Part shown: piece after piece, positions 55,436 to 64,000 of the stretch
Numbering within the stretch: the stretch's first letter is position 1
Layout: each line of letters opens with the position of its first letter
DNA from: an uncultured Bacteroidota bacterium
GTDB lineage: Bacteria > Bacteroidota > Bacteroidia > B-17B0 > Aurantibacillaceae
NCBI GenBank assembly: GCA_903834765.1
Contig: CAILKE010000043.1
Coordinates: 106,188-170,187, forward strand
DNA: 64,000 nt
Direction: 5' to 3'
Notes under the pieces: model-generated
What the model was told of the DNA's origin: nothing
Database searches by the model: none
Seen by the model: the letters and a program-made list of their open reading frames with translations, nothing else
Program-made: the position numbers and the translations under genes

Positions 55436-58400
55436 CTAAAAGAATGCTCTAATTTGAGCACCGCCAATATTTATGATTTTAGTATTTGGTGATTTTCTTC
55501 CATCATAATTAATACTAATTTGCAGGTTACTCGTTAGGTTTCGCTGATAGCTTATGCCCCAAGTATAATTATATCCTATATGTAAAGCGTTGAGCATTTC
55601 ATAAGCCACTGGCGTATTTTCAAAGCCTGTATATGATATAGAAATAAAATCAGCTTTGCCTGTAATACTTCCTTTATCTAATTTATTGAACTTAAACTCT
55701 AAACCAAAATCATTGAGAGTAGCATACTCTCCGCCAACTTCAATACCATTGTGTTTAACGTTGTATTTATATACAACACTCAAACGCATAGAGGTGTTTG
55801 GTTGATAACTAAGTTTTTGCTCTAAATCATAATATTCAATAGTGTAATTACGCGTATTAGCATATGTTGCCGTGTTTGATTTTTTACCTGCAATATTTGT
55901 ACTGGCAATGCTCCAAGCTCTTGTGGCATTCCAACGGATGCGCCATTCGTGTGTCGTGTTTCCTCGAGTTTCGTAACCGTTCGTTAATAATTGTTTGGTT
56001 AAATTATGCTGAAATGTATAATCGGTTCCAAACACAGCGCCTGTTTGATTGAAAAACACACTTTGTCTTAACGATGAGTTTAAGGAGGTTAATAATGAAT
56101 CATTTAGTTTAATATCAAATGGATTAAATGAAAAAAGTTCGCCATTATCATATGATTTTTTATCTACCCGATAAACAGATTGCGTTGCAAATCGGCTTAT
56201 AAATTTTAAGGCTTTGCTAGCGCTATCTTTCATAAAAACAGCTGGACGAAGATTTAATGAAAAGCTAAATTGATCATGTAATACTTTGACATATTGATTG
56301 GTTGGCGTGTAAACTCTTATATACAGAGCCTGATCAGAGAATTGTGCAATTTCAAATTCATTAATCTCTTTAATACCATTGTTATTGTAATCTTTCCAGG
56401 CATAAGTTCCTTGTCCCGCTGCAACTAATAAATAATAATACTCTTTTTTGTTTTCTAACCCATAACCCGTTTCGTAAAACATACTAGATGTTGCAAACCC
56501 TTTTATTAAACGCGGCGAATATTCAACACGACCTAATAACGTATTGTCTGGTTTTATAAACAAGGGATTTGCATTTTTTAATTGCAATTCTCTATATGTA
56601 AAAATTATTGAAAATGGATGATTACGAAAACTATTAATGTTTGTCGAAAACCCAACGTTTTTAGCATAGGTAGAGTCTTTCATACTTCCACTATAAGCTT
56701 GCATATCGCGACGCTCTCTGTAAAATACTTTGTATAAATTGCCGCTTGTATCTTTATTAGTAATGTTAGCTTCCCATTCCCAAAATTGATAACTGCGAGG
56801 CAACAGGGTGTCTGATGATGATTTGTGAAACTGATTGTGTTCAAGAAGGTCTAAATAATTGAATTTGATTTTTCCAACCGTTTGTCCGAAAGAGGCTTTG
56901 TGTCTGTAAAAACCGCTTATCAACGAATTATAATCACTAGTTAAATAAGAGCCATTATAAATTATCTCTGTTGATTTGGCGTTATAAAAACTTTCTATAT
57001 TATGTTTTAATCCTTTATAAAAAGTTCCTTCATTAAAAAAATTTATTCCATATAATAGTTTTAATTTATTATTTTTTTGAATACCAACTTGCGCAAAGCC
57101 TACGTGCTGATTGTCGTTAATAGGCGCTGTTGTTGGCCTATTCCAGTCCCTTTCAAATTCAATGGCTCTGTATCGTTCTATGGGATTAAAATTATATTGG
57201 ATAAATTCGTAACCTACATTATAAATCGCATTCAAAGATTGTTTTTTGACTGTATCTTCTTTTATCACATGTACATTATTACTGGCCACTTTCACACCAT
57301 AGCCATCATCATCATTAGAGTTATATGGACTAAAAGTATTTTTATCGTTTTTGGTATATACGCCTTCCAAATCTATGTGATGATTTTTATCAAAATCATA
57401 ACTTCCACCAGCTGTTAGCATTTGTTTTTTCTTTGGAGATACTAAAGGAATGACAGGTTCGTAATTCCCTTGTAAAATGCCACCTATAGGAGCTACCCAT
57501 TTATATACTTTGCCATTAGCTGTACTTAGCACCTGAATGTAATGTCCGTTATTTTCACCCACATAACTATACTTCACGCGGTACTTTGCACTGTCTGCAT
57601 TTACGCTATATACATATATTCCTTGATAAAGTATGGAAGCGACTACTGTATCTTTTTTCCAATAAAACACATCTGTTGTATTAAAGCTTGTAAGCTCTTC
57701 GCCACTCGAAACGGCTTTAGAAAGGGTATCACCGACATTATATAAGGTTAGTTTTTGAGCTTCAGTGAGTGTTTGTTGTAGCGTTTTATTTTTATTGTCT
57801 TGTTCCCCAAAAAAATTGAATCGTAATTTTAATTTTTGAGCTTCAATTTCTTCGCTAAAAAAATACAGCGAACGCGAGTAGTTTCGTTCAGCATATTGAA
57901 ACTCTGCAATAATACGTTTGTCTTTTGTGATGATTTGCCTTGCTGTAAATGTAATTTCAGAAGTATTATAATCGATGGTGTAATCATTTTCTTGTCCACG
58001 TTGCAATAAACGTCCGTCTATATAAATTTTTTCTGTTCCCGATAATACTATGATGAATTGCTCATTATCCGCGCCTCGTAAACGATACGGCCCCTGATTG
58101 TTTTCTGTACCTTGAATGATATTTCGTGCAAACTTTCCTTTACTTACTGCGCCACTCAATTGTGTTTTAAAGATGACTGATTTTTTATTGATGGTGTCGC
58201 TGTAATTGTTTGATAAATAAGCCCCCTGAGAACGTTTGTAAAAATTCATGAAATAACTATTGGGTCGTTGTAGCTGAAAATCCCCTACAATTAATTTGGT
58301 GTTTTGATTTGACAATTGAACAAATACTTTGTCAAATTCTTGTAACTGTGCCGTTGTTCCATCTGCTTGAAATGGAATATTATCGTCGGTTGCCGCTAAT

Positions 58401-58921
58401 AATAAACTAACTTCTTGCGTTAGTTTCCCACTCACTTGTAAATTTAAACTAGAATTGACAACCACATCCTGATTATTACCAAAGCTAATACCTCTGCTAA
58501 TGCTACCGTTTTTGCTAAGTCCATCCGACACAAATGATTCGGTATTGGTGATTTTGCCATCAAAGCTAATGCTATATGGGTTTACTGGTAATGATAAATC
58601 TTTACTTAATATAGAGGTACTTTTGTGCGCGTAGGTTTTTTCAAAATTATAGGGAAAGGTTTTATACGCAACAATGAGTGTGTCATTTGTTTGAGATTTT
58701 AAAATCAAGGCTTTCAGCTTGTAATTAATTTTGTAGGCAGAAGTGTCTATGGTATTTCTTTTTAGTCGGAGTTTAACAGAGCCAGGTATTAAACTTAAAC
58801 TATCCAAAAAAATAGTATCGCGGTTAGCAATGATTTTTTTTTGTTTTAAATTCGTTTGTGCAAGTGTCTGAAATAAGATTCCACACAACATCATAACTAT
58901 ATATAAAACCCTAATATGCAC
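55436..58921 (-). CDS. Large envelope protein of unknown function, probable outer-membrane barrel
   Basis: The 1161-residue product has a signal peptide (MMLCGILFQTLAQ near the start). Long runs of alternating aromatic strands end in GGAQIRAFF, an aromatic C terminus typical of outer-membrane barrels. The N-terminal third has repeated beta phrases such as DVVVNSSLNLQVSGKLTQEV and DKVFVQLSNQNTKLIVGDFQL. It also has YRLRGADNEQFIIVLSGTEK and IYIDGRLLQRGQENDYTIDY, a style shared with large SprA-like Bacteroidota envelope proteins. I cannot assign a named family. It converges with leuS, 3 bases between stops. The mid-region KDYNNNGIKEINEFEIAQF looks like a calcium-binding-type loop. Confidence 0.75.
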   Translation of the reverse strand: MHIRVLYIVMMLCGILFQTLAQTNLKQKKIIANRDTIFLDSLSLIPGSVKLRLKRNTIDTSAYKINYKLKALILKSQTNDTLIVAYKTFPYNFEKTYAHKSTSILSKDLSLPVNPYSISFDGKITNTESFVSDGLSKNGSISRGISFGNNQDVVVNSSLNLQVSGKLTQEVSLLLAATDDNIPFQADGTTAQLQEFDKVFVQLSNQNTKLIVGDFQLQRPNSYFMNFYKRSQGAYLSNNYSDTINKKSVIFKTQLSGAVSKGKFARNIIQGTENNQGPYRLRGADNEQFIIVLSGTEKIYIDGRLLQRGQENDYTIDYNTSEITFTARQIITKDKRIIAEFQYAERNYSRSLYFFSEEIEAQKLKLRFNFFGEQDNKNKTLQQTLTEAQKLTLYNVGDTLSKAVSSGEELTSFNTTDVFYWKKDTVVASILYQGIYVYSVNADSAKYRVKYSYVGENNGHYIQVLSTANGKVYKWVAPIGGILQGNYEPVIPLVSPKKKQMLTAGGSYDFDKNHHIDLEGVYTKNDKNTFSPYNSNDDDGYGVKVASNNVHVIKEDTVKKQSLNAIYNVGYEFIQYNFNPIERYRAIEFERDWNRPTTAPINDNQHVGFAQVGIQKNNKLKLLYGINFFNEGTFYKGLKHNIESFYNAKSTEIIYNGSYLTSDYNSLISGFYRHKASFGQTVGKIKFNYLDLLEHNQFHKSSSDTLLPRSYQFWEWEANITNKDTSGNLYKVFYRERRDMQAYSGSMKDSTYAKNVGFSTNINSFRNHPFSIIFTYRELQLKNANPLFIKPDNTLLGRVEYSPRLIKGFATSSMFYETGYGLENKKEYYYLLVAAGQGTYAWKDYNNNGIKEINEFEIAQFSDQALYIRVYTPTNQYVKVLHDQFSFSLNLRPAVFMKDSASKALKFISRFATQSVYRVDKKSYDNGELFSFNPFDIKLNDSLLTSLNSSLRQSVFFNQTGAVFGTDYTFQHNLTKQLLTNGYETRGNTTHEWRIRWNATRAWSIASTNIAGKKSNTATYANTRNYTIEYYDLEQKLSYQPNTSMRLSVVYKYNVKHNGIEVGGEYATLNDFGLEFKFNKLDKGSITGKADFISISYTGFENTPVAYEMLNALHIGYNYTWGISYQRNLTSNLQISINYDGRKSPNTKIINIGGAQIRAFF

Positions 58922-59306
58922 CGCGATGTATAACGATTTATAAAGATATAAATTGTACGCTTAAACCTTTATAAATTTCATATTTTGGATGTGTCCTCGC
59001 TAAAGAAGCAAGCGGGTTCGGGCAGTCGCTGCAGTTTTTCTTATCTTCGAAATATTTGGTGTAATTAAACTTCATAAATTAATGCATACATTGGTAATGG
59101 TGCGGTAGGCGTGAACGAACAGTGCGAACTACGCTATTTACAGCAAATAATGCGTAGGCTTTTGGAGCGCGTAAATAGTGGAGTTGCTGTTCGTTCTAGA
59201 CTTTTGGTTAAGCAAAAGAAAATATTATAAAAAAAGAAATATATTGTTTTGTTGAAGAGTTGATTTACGCTTACATCTCTCGCAAACAAACTAATAGATT
59301 CTTATG
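58922..59306. other. Intergenic region with a long imperfect hairpin
   Basis: About 385 bases between two minus-strand genes. The first part (58990-59045) is G+C-richer than its surroundings, and the second part holds the hairpin element at 59113-59196. No coding frame of note and no RNA gene was recognised. Confidence 0.6.
59113..59196. repeat. Imperfect inverted repeat, probable dispersed element
   Basis: The arm at 59113-59141 begins GAACGAACAG and ends CTATTTAC. It pairs with the arm at 59171-59196, which begins GTAAATAG and ends CTGTTCGTTC. Outer 10, middle 4 and inner 8 bases match, and a 29-base centre separates the arms. Neither arm is followed by a T run, so it is not a terminator. 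Higher G+C than the flanks suggests a small mobile or dispersed element. Confidence 0.6.
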
Positions 59307-59957
59307 TTACGGAGCTAATCGAGCTATTTTCCAAGCATCTCCATTTTTGGTAAACGAAATTCGATCATGTAATCTACTTTTTCTGCCTTGCCAAAACTCG
59401 TAATATTGGGCAGTAAATACATAACCTCCCCAATGTTCAGGACGAGGAATATCTTTGTTTTCAAATTTATTTGTGTTATCTTTTACGTAAGCATCCAAGA
59501 TGTTTCTATTTTCTATCACTTTGCTTTGTGGCGAGCTCCATGCGCCTATTTGAGATTCGGTGGGTCGAACATTAAAGTATGCATCACTTTTTTCTTTACT
59601 GGCGATGGCAATTATTCCTTCCATACGAATTTGACGTTCTAATTCTGGCCAAAAAAAAGTGAAACTCACAAAAGGATTATTGCTAATGTCTATTGCCTTT
59701 CGCGATTCGTAGTTTGTGTAAAAATAATAGTGGTTGTCAAAAAACTCGCGTAAATATAAAATGCGCCCTGACGGCTTGCCATCTTTACTAACTGTGCTTA
59801 AATGAAAAGCCTGCACTTCATTTACTTTGGCATGAATAGCTTCCTGCATCCATTTTTCAAATACGACAAATGGTATAGTAGAGATGTCGCTTTCCGACAA
59901 TGTACCTTTCATAAAATCTTCTCTTAGTTGAGAAATATGCTCGTTTAGTTGACTCAT
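59307..59957 (-). CDS. pdxH: Pyridoxamine 5'-phosphate oxidase
   Basis: The 216-residue FMN enzyme oxidises pyridoxine or pyridoxamine 5'-phosphate to pyridoxal 5'-phosphate. Seen blocks are NEVQAFHLSTVSKDGKPSGRILYLREF (FMN and substrate site), NPFVSFTFFWPELERQIRMEG, SPQSKVIENR and the C-terminal WQGRKSRLHDRISF with the conserved Arg-x-His. The start at 59957 is preferred over the ATG at 59975, which overlaps a TAATTTTG promoter box. Divergent from the algH-type gene. Confidence 0.95.
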   Translation of the reverse strand: MSQLNEHISQLREDFMKGTLSESDISTIPFVVFEKWMQEAIHAKVNEVQAFHLSTVSKDGKPSGRILYLREFFDNHYYFYTNYESRKAIDISNNPFVSFTFFWPELERQIRMEGIIAIASKEKSDAYFNVRPTESQIGAWSSPQSKVIENRNILDAYVKDNTNKFENKDIPRPEHWGGYVFTAQYYEFWQGRKSRLHDRISFTKNGDAWKIARLAP

Positions 59958-59972
59958 TTTTGTAAATTTATA

Positions 59973-60007
59973 CAAAATTAAACATTCTATTAATATTGCT
60001 TAAGCAA
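59973..60007 (-). promoter_or_regulatory. Candidate promoter of pdxH (TTG - 24 bases - TAATTTTG)
   Basis: On the minus strand, TTG at 60007-60005 and TAATTTTG at 59980-59973 match the Bacteroidota consensus, with slightly long spacing. The box sits 15 bases before the ATG at 59957. The -33 element lies inside the divergent algH-type gene. Confidence 0.4.
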
Positions 60008-60541
60008 GGTAACATATTAATTGCGAAACCGTATTTACAGTGTAGTTATTTTAAACGAGCTGTAGTTTATATTTGCGATCACTCTGATGCTGGTAGTTTG
60101 GGATTTGTTGTTAATAGGCCACACGGATTGTTATTGAAAGATGTTTTCCCACATTTAAAAAATGGAAATTTCCCTTTATTTGAAGGTGGTCCAGTGGCTC
60201 CACACGAATTATTTTTTACACATACTCTTGGACTAAAATTAAGCGATAGTATTGAAGTGGCGCGAGGCGTATATATGAATGGGAATTTTAAAGAGCTCAC
60301 GCAGATGATTGAGCAAGGTAAAATATCCAATAAGCAAGTACGTTTCTATATAGGCTGTAGTAGCTGGAGCCCTAATCAATTGCAGGAAGAAACAGAAAAC
60401 GACTCATGGTTTATTGAGCCTAGTAATTATGATAATTTGATGCTAACCGCACCTGATGATATGTGGGGTGATGAATTGATTAAAATAAATCCTGGTTTTA
60501 AAGCCTTTAGTGATTTTGCGTTCGACCCTTCTTTAAACTAA
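59996..60541 (+). CDS. AlgH/YqgE (UPF0301) family protein
   Basis: The 181-residue cytosolic protein is of the UPF0301 (YqgE/AlgH) family. Seen blocks are GNILIAKPYLQCSYFKRAVVYICDH, GSLGFVVNRP, FEGGPVAPHELFFTH and FYIGCSSWSPNQLQEE, all typical. The molecular role is unknown; AlgH was once thought to regulate alginate in Pseudomonas. The start is a TTG at 59996, because no in-frame ATG lies nearby and family similarity begins at once. It is divergent from pdxH, 38 bases apart. Confidence 0.9.
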   Translation: MLKQGNILIAKPYLQCSYFKRAVVYICDHSDAGSLGFVVNRPHGLLLKDVFPHLKNGNFPLFEGGPVAPHELFFTHTLGLKLSDSIEVARGVYMNGNFKELTQMIEQGKISNKQVRFYIGCSSWSPNQLQEETENDSWFIEPSNYDNLMLTAPDDMWGDELIKINPGFKAFSDFAFDPSLN

Positions 60542-60797
60542 TACTACCCTTAAAAAAATTATCACATTCGTTAGTAAAGCTGGGGTAGTTTTGCCAAAAC
60601 ATTGCGAAATCCTAGTCTTTATGGTGGAGATGAAGCGTTGAATGTGCGAAGAAAAATGGATTTAGTGTTTTGGCTTGACGCCGCTCAAATTCTAGCTTAA
60701 ATAAACACTGCTTATTTCCTCTGTTGTTTTTTCGTCAAGGAAAAACATGTAAAAGAGGTTAAGTTTTTGAGCAGGATCTGTTTAATAGAAATGTCTT

Positions 60798-60833
60798 AAA
60801 TAAAAAAACCTGCTAATTTACATTAACAGGTTT
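60798..60833 (-). terminator. Terminator of tRNA-His
   Basis: On the minus strand, AAACCTG and CAGGTTT (plus-strand 60827-60833 and 60806-60812) form a 7-base stem. It extends inward through a wobble pair to TAAT/ATTA around a GTAA loop. TTTTTTTATTT follows. It begins one base beyond the tRNA 3' end. Confidence 0.85.
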
Positions 60834-60834
60834 C

Positions 60835-60911
60835 TGGGGTAAATGAAGGGGCTCGAACCCTCGACCCTCGGTACCACAAACCGATGCTCTAACCAACTGA
60901 GCTACATCTAC
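60835..60911 (-). tRNA. tRNA-His (anticodon GTG)
   Basis: Read on the minus strand, the acceptor arms GTAGATG and CATTTAC pair over seven bases with one G-T. The D arm is GCTCAGTTGGTTAGAGC. The anticodon stem TCGGT/ACCGA encloses TTGTGGT with GTG at positions 34-36. The T arm is GAGGG/CCCTT around TTCGAGC. C73 is followed by an encoded CCA. A genomic G at 60912 supplies the G-1 that pairs with C73, the hallmark of histidine tRNA. Confidence 0.96.
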
Positions 60912-61102
60912 CATTTTGGGCTACAAATGTACTAATTTTCTTTTATATGCAATAAATTTTATAAAAATTATTTCGAAGTATATTGTTAAGGTTTAAATGT
61001 AAAAATAAGCAAATAAAGCAGTTGCATTTGAAGGAATAAAAATTGGAGTTGGTATTTATTCTTGGTTTATTTATTTTTTTCCTCAATAAAAAAGATATAA
61101 AA

Positions 61103-62662
61103 CTACTTCTTATAATTTACCATATAATGCAAACCCACTGAATCTTTGCGTCTTATGGAATGCTTAATGATTAAATAGCCAATGCATATTAAATTGCGTA
61201 GCTCGCACAGTCTTTGAGTGACAGTTGTTTTTTCGTAAAGCGCTTCGTTTTCTTTATATAAGATTTCAAGGCGATCGAAAGCACGTTTGAGACGCAATTC
61301 AGAGCGAACAATGCCAACATAATTACTCATAATTTGTTGTACTTCACGTTGTGATTGTGTTATCAAAATCATTTCTTCAGCATGCTCAGTTCCTTCTGCA
61401 TCCCAATTTGGAACGCTTTCTTTAAACGAAACTGAAGATACAACATCTATGCTGGTTTTAGCAGCACGGTGAGCAAATACAACAGCCTCTAACAAGGAGT
61501 TACTTGCTAAACGATTAGCGCCATGTAAGCCCGTGCAAGCACATTCGCCCACAGCAAATAAATTGTGAATGGTTGATTGTCCTTGTTGATCAACTTGTAT
61601 GCCACCACATAGGTAATGCATAGCAGGAACAACCGGTATTAAATTCACAAAAGGATCAATACCCAGTTTCATGCACTTGTCATAAATGTTAGGGAAATGC
61701 TCTATAAAGGCCTTTCTATCTAAGTGGCGGCAATCTAAATAAACAAAATCTTCACCACGCGTTTTCAATTCGTTGTCAATTGCACGTGCTACAATATCTC
61801 GAGGGGCTAAAGATAAACGCTCATCATATTTTTGCATGAACTCTTTGCCGTCTAATGTTTTTAAAACAGCACCAAAACCTCTGATAGCTTCTGTAATAAG
61901 GAAGCTCGGATACTCGCCTGGATTATACAAAGATGTAGGATGAAATTGCACAAACTCCATATCTTTTACTTGACCTTTCGCACGATAGACCATCGCAATG
62001 CCATCACCTGTTGCAATGGTTGGATTGGTAGTAGTGGCATATACGTGTCCTGCGCCACCAGTAGCCATTAATGTAATTTTAGATAATACTGTTTCTATTT
62101 TTTGTGTTTTGGTATTTAAGATGTATGCGCCAAAACACTTGATATCAGTAGAGTGGGAGGTAACTACTTGTCCTAAATGATGTTGTGTGATAATATCAAT
62201 TGCAAAGTGATGATCGAGAATAGTAATGTTTTTATGCTTGTTAACTTGCTCAATCAAGGCACGTTCAATTTCAAAACCGGTGATGTCTTTATAATGTAAA
62301 ATGCGGTGTTCGGAGTGACCGCCTTCTTTGGCTAAATCATAATCGCCTTTTTTTGTCTTATCGAAATTGGTTCCTAATTCAATTAATTCTTTGACGCGCT
62401 CGGTACCTTCGGCAACAACGATGCGAACTGTTTCTTCGTTGCACAAACCGCCACCAGCAATGAGCGTATCTTGTATGTGTTTTTCTATAGAGTCTTTATC
62501 ATGCCACACGGCTGCAATGCCACCTTGTGCGTATTTGGTATTAGATTCGTCTTCGTTGCTTTTAGTAACAATATAAACGGTTCCTTTTTCGGCAACTTTT
62601 AAGGCGTAGCTCAAGCCCGCAATACCACTACCAATAATTAAAAAATCAACTTGTTGTTGCAT
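61103..62662 (-). CDS. nadB: L-aspartate oxidase
   Basis: The 519-residue flavoprotein oxidises L-aspartate to iminoaspartate, the first step of de novo NAD synthesis. The FAD-binding GSGIAGLSYAL is at residues 12-22. NTKYAQGGIAAVW, GGHSEHRILHYKDITG and ATGGAGHVYATTTNP follow. The catalytic block EFVQFHPTSL and the late YLCGGIQVDQQGQS with HGANRLASNSLLEAVV are diagnostic for NadB rather than fumarate reductase. Length typical. NadA and NadC are not adjacent. Confidence 0.95.
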   Translation of the reverse strand: MQQQVDFLIIGSGIAGLSYALKVAEKGTVYIVTKSNEDESNTKYAQGGIAAVWHDKDSIEKHIQDTLIAGGGLCNEETVRIVVAEGTERVKELIELGTNFDKTKKGDYDLAKEGGHSEHRILHYKDITGFEIERALIEQVNKHKNITILDHHFAIDIITQHHLGQVVTSHSTDIKCFGAYILNTKTQKIETVLSKITLMATGGAGHVYATTTNPTIATGDGIAMVYRAKGQVKDMEFVQFHPTSLYNPGEYPSFLITEAIRGFGAVLKTLDGKEFMQKYDERLSLAPRDIVARAIDNELKTRGEDFVYLDCRHLDRKAFIEHFPNIYDKCMKLGIDPFVNLIPVVPAMHYLCGGIQVDQQGQSTIHNLFAVGECACTGLHGANRLASNSLLEAVVFAHRAAKTSIDVVSSVSFKESVPNWDAEGTEHAEEMILITQSQREVQQIMSNYVGIVRSELRLKRAFDRLEILYKENEALYEKTTVTQRLCELRNLICIGYLIIKHSIRRKDSVGLHYMVNYKK

Positions 62663-62936
62663 CTTGTGTTAATTACAAATAAGACAATAAAGTTAAGGCT
62701 TTTACTGAGATAGAAGCATTTTGTAACGGATGATTATTTTAAGATAAAATATTATATTTAGATAATAATATTTGACAGAACAATACTTGATAAATTAAAT
62801 TCACAAATAGAGCACAAAACTATTGAGCAGATTATTTCAGAAGAATTTTCAAATAGTCTTACAAAATAATAATCCCTCACTTTCTTTTTGCATCCCATTG
62901 ATAACTTAACGATATTTGTACTTCAAAAAAATCACT

Positions 62937-63563
62937 ATGACTGTAGACGCTATTCCATATATTATATACGTAGAAGCAACACCAAATCCTGCTTCGATGA
63001 AATTTGTTGCCAATAAAGTTTTAATAAACGAAAAAGGCGCAAGTGCTGAATATAAAAACAGCTCCGAAACCCTTACGGCTCCTATAGCGAAGCAATTGTT
63101 TCAATTTCCTTTTGTAAAAACTATTTTTATTTCGGCTAATTATATTACGGTTACAAAAACAGATGCCGTTGATTGGGATGATATCACCTTAGAGCTTCGT
63201 AGTTTTTTAACAGAATATTTAAACGCGGGAAAGCTTATTGTAACTGCACTCCCGAAGCAAGATGTAGCTATTGATAATACCTTTACAGAAACTCAAACTA
63301 TTAGTACGCAGCACGTCGCTCCACAAAATGAAGTAGAAGCTAAAATTGTTGAAGTGCTAGAACAATACATTCGCCCTGCTGTAGAAAATGACGGAGGCTT
63401 AATTACTTTTAAAAGTTTAGTAGATGGCGTGGTAACAGTTCAGATGCGTGGTTCATGTAGTGGCTGCCCAAGCAGCACATTAACATTGAAAGCAGGTATT
63501 GAAGCGTTATTGAAGCGCTTATTGCCTGATGCTGTGAAAGAAGTTGTGAGCGAGGCTTTGTAG
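62937..63563 (+). CDS. NifU-like iron-sulfur scaffold protein (Nfu type)
   Basis: The 208-residue protein has an N-terminal Nfu_N domain (VEATPNPASMKFVANK near residues 12-27) and a C-terminal NifU domain. The cluster-binding CxxC is at Cys174/Cys177 in MRGSCSGCPSSTLTLK. It transfers Fe-S clusters to client enzymes, as NFU1 does. The start at 62937 gives MTVDAIPYIIYVEATPN; an in-frame TTG at 62916 adds seven residues without similarity. A tandem repeat array begins right after the stop. Confidence 0.92.
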   Translation: MTVDAIPYIIYVEATPNPASMKFVANKVLINEKGASAEYKNSSETLTAPIAKQLFQFPFVKTIFISANYITVTKTDAVDWDDITLELRSFLTEYLNAGKLIVTALPKQDVAIDNTFTETQTISTQHVAPQNEVEAKIVEVLEQYIRPAVENDGGLITFKSLVDGVVTVQMRGSCSGCPSSTLTLKAGIEALLKRLLPDAVKEVVSEAL

Positions 63564-63570
63564 AGACACA

Positions 63571-64000
63571 CTTTTTTCAACACAGAGTTAAATGAGAAAA
63601 AGGAGTTCATGGAGAAGAATTTTTTTATAGCGCCACACAATTAGTTTCGCAAATAAACTCTGTAAACTCAGGGCACTCTGTATCTCTGTGTTGGAAAACT
63701 CAAGGCTGTAAAGAATTTTTTAACACGGAGTTGATGAGAAAAAAGGAGTTCACGGAGGTGGTTTTTTTATGGTATCACGTCTTCAGTTTAAAAAATAAAC
63801 TCTGTAAACTCAGGGCAATCTGTATCTCTGTGTTGGAAAACTCAAGTCTGTAAATAATTTTTTAACACGGAGTTGATGAGAAAAGGAATTCACAGAGAAG
63901 AATTTTTTATAGCGCCACACAATTAGTTTCGCAAATAAACTCTGTAAACTCAGGGCACTCTGTATCTCTGTGTTGGAAAACTCAAGGCTGTAAAGAATTA
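63571..64000. repeat. Tandem array of about 142-bp palindromic units, running off the window
   Basis: Three units begin with AACACAGAGTT or AACACGGAGTT at 63579, 63722 and 63864, spaced 143 and 142 bases. Each has a left arm (AACACrGAG, then GGAGTTCAyGGAG or near), a T-rich centre, and a right arm (CTCTGTAAACTCAGGG, then CTCTGTATCTCTGTGTTGG) that is largely its inverted complement. Units 1 and 3 share the same centre (ATAGCGCCACACAATTAG); unit 2 has a different one (TATGGTATCACGTCTTCAG). No coding frame spans them. The third unit continues to the edge. Confidence 0.9.

Noticed and set aside
59113..59196. The hairpin as a transcription terminator of the 1161-residue gene or pdxH
   Set aside because: No T run follows on either strand. 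It lies downstream of pdxH by more than 100 bases and upstream of the large gene's start.
60542..60805. Possible gene remnant between the algH-type gene and tRNA-His
   Set aside because: Short, stop-rich fragments with no recognisable family pattern; no support for a feature.
63571..64000. Regular spacing of repeats could suggest a CRISPR array
   Set aside because: The repeated unit is about 142 bases with conserved arms and two recurring centres, much longer than CRISPR repeats, and the centres are not unique spacers. No cas gene is present.

Overview
The window is a stretch of chromosome from an AT-rich member of the Bacteroidota. The evidence is secreted proteins ending in type IX secretion (T9SS) sorting domains of both type A and gliding-motility-associated type B. 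It also carries the gliding lipoprotein gene gldH, a RicT/PSP1 protein with the usual Cys-rich N terminus, SprB-type repeats, a GH92 mannosidase, a DarB-type ketosynthase, and several -7 boxes of the Bacteroidota form TAnnTTTG. I cannot place it below phylum or class from sequence alone. There is no rRNA, CRISPR array, prophage or intact insertion sequence. Most of the window is housekeeping DNA, with small gene clusters separated by large surface-protein genes.

Layout: 1-3.7 kb holds two adjacent minus-strand surface proteins, the first running off the left edge. 4.1-9.2 kb holds a Kup potassium transporter facing a compact minus-strand cluster (bestrophin-like channel, hemE, a TlpA-type thioredoxin). 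9.4-14.9 kb holds a secreted M1 peptidase, a good terminator, and a GH92 glycosidase with a small upstream partner. 15.1-19.9 kb is a plus-strand run: trmB, lgt, a DUF1569-like gene, panD, a flippase-like membrane protein, rfaE2 and an omega-amidase. 20.1-28.3 kb holds a type B surface protein, a glutathione peroxidase, an SDR, ricT-gldH, hflX and a membrane cytochrome c. 28.4-35.6 kb holds a tandem amidohydrolase, purQ, and a minus-strand cluster of SulP transporter plus beta-carbonic anhydrase, preceded by a small membrane protein and a DUF2490-like gene broken by a stop codon. 35.7-42.6 kb holds a 1281-residue SprB-repeat protein, an eight-repeat T9SS protein, a small lipoprotein gene that looks frameshifted, and a YD-like repeat protein. 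42.7-48 kb holds tig, a DarB-type ketosynthase with a small partner, and a minus-strand GNAT/cysC group. 48.1-58.9 kb holds deoC with an ALDH and a half-ALDH, a lysophospholipid acyltransferase, leuS and a 1161-residue envelope protein. 59-64 kb holds a hairpin element, pdxH, an algH-type gene, tRNA-His, nadB, nfu and a tandem array of about 142-bp units running off the right edge.

The most useful observations are small lesions and insertions that gene calling would miss. They are a stop codon inside the signal peptide of the DUF2490-like gene, a one-base loss that truncates a small lipoprotein, and two hairpin-repeat sequences carried in frame in the editing domain of leuS. Others are the alternating tandem array at the right edge and the duplicated three-repeat block inside the SprB-repeat protein. 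I see no gene set that clearly forms a new defence or biosynthetic system. The nearest candidates for functional follow-up are the SulP/carbonic anhydrase group, the split ALDH16-like pair behind deoC, and the DarB plus small-partner pair.
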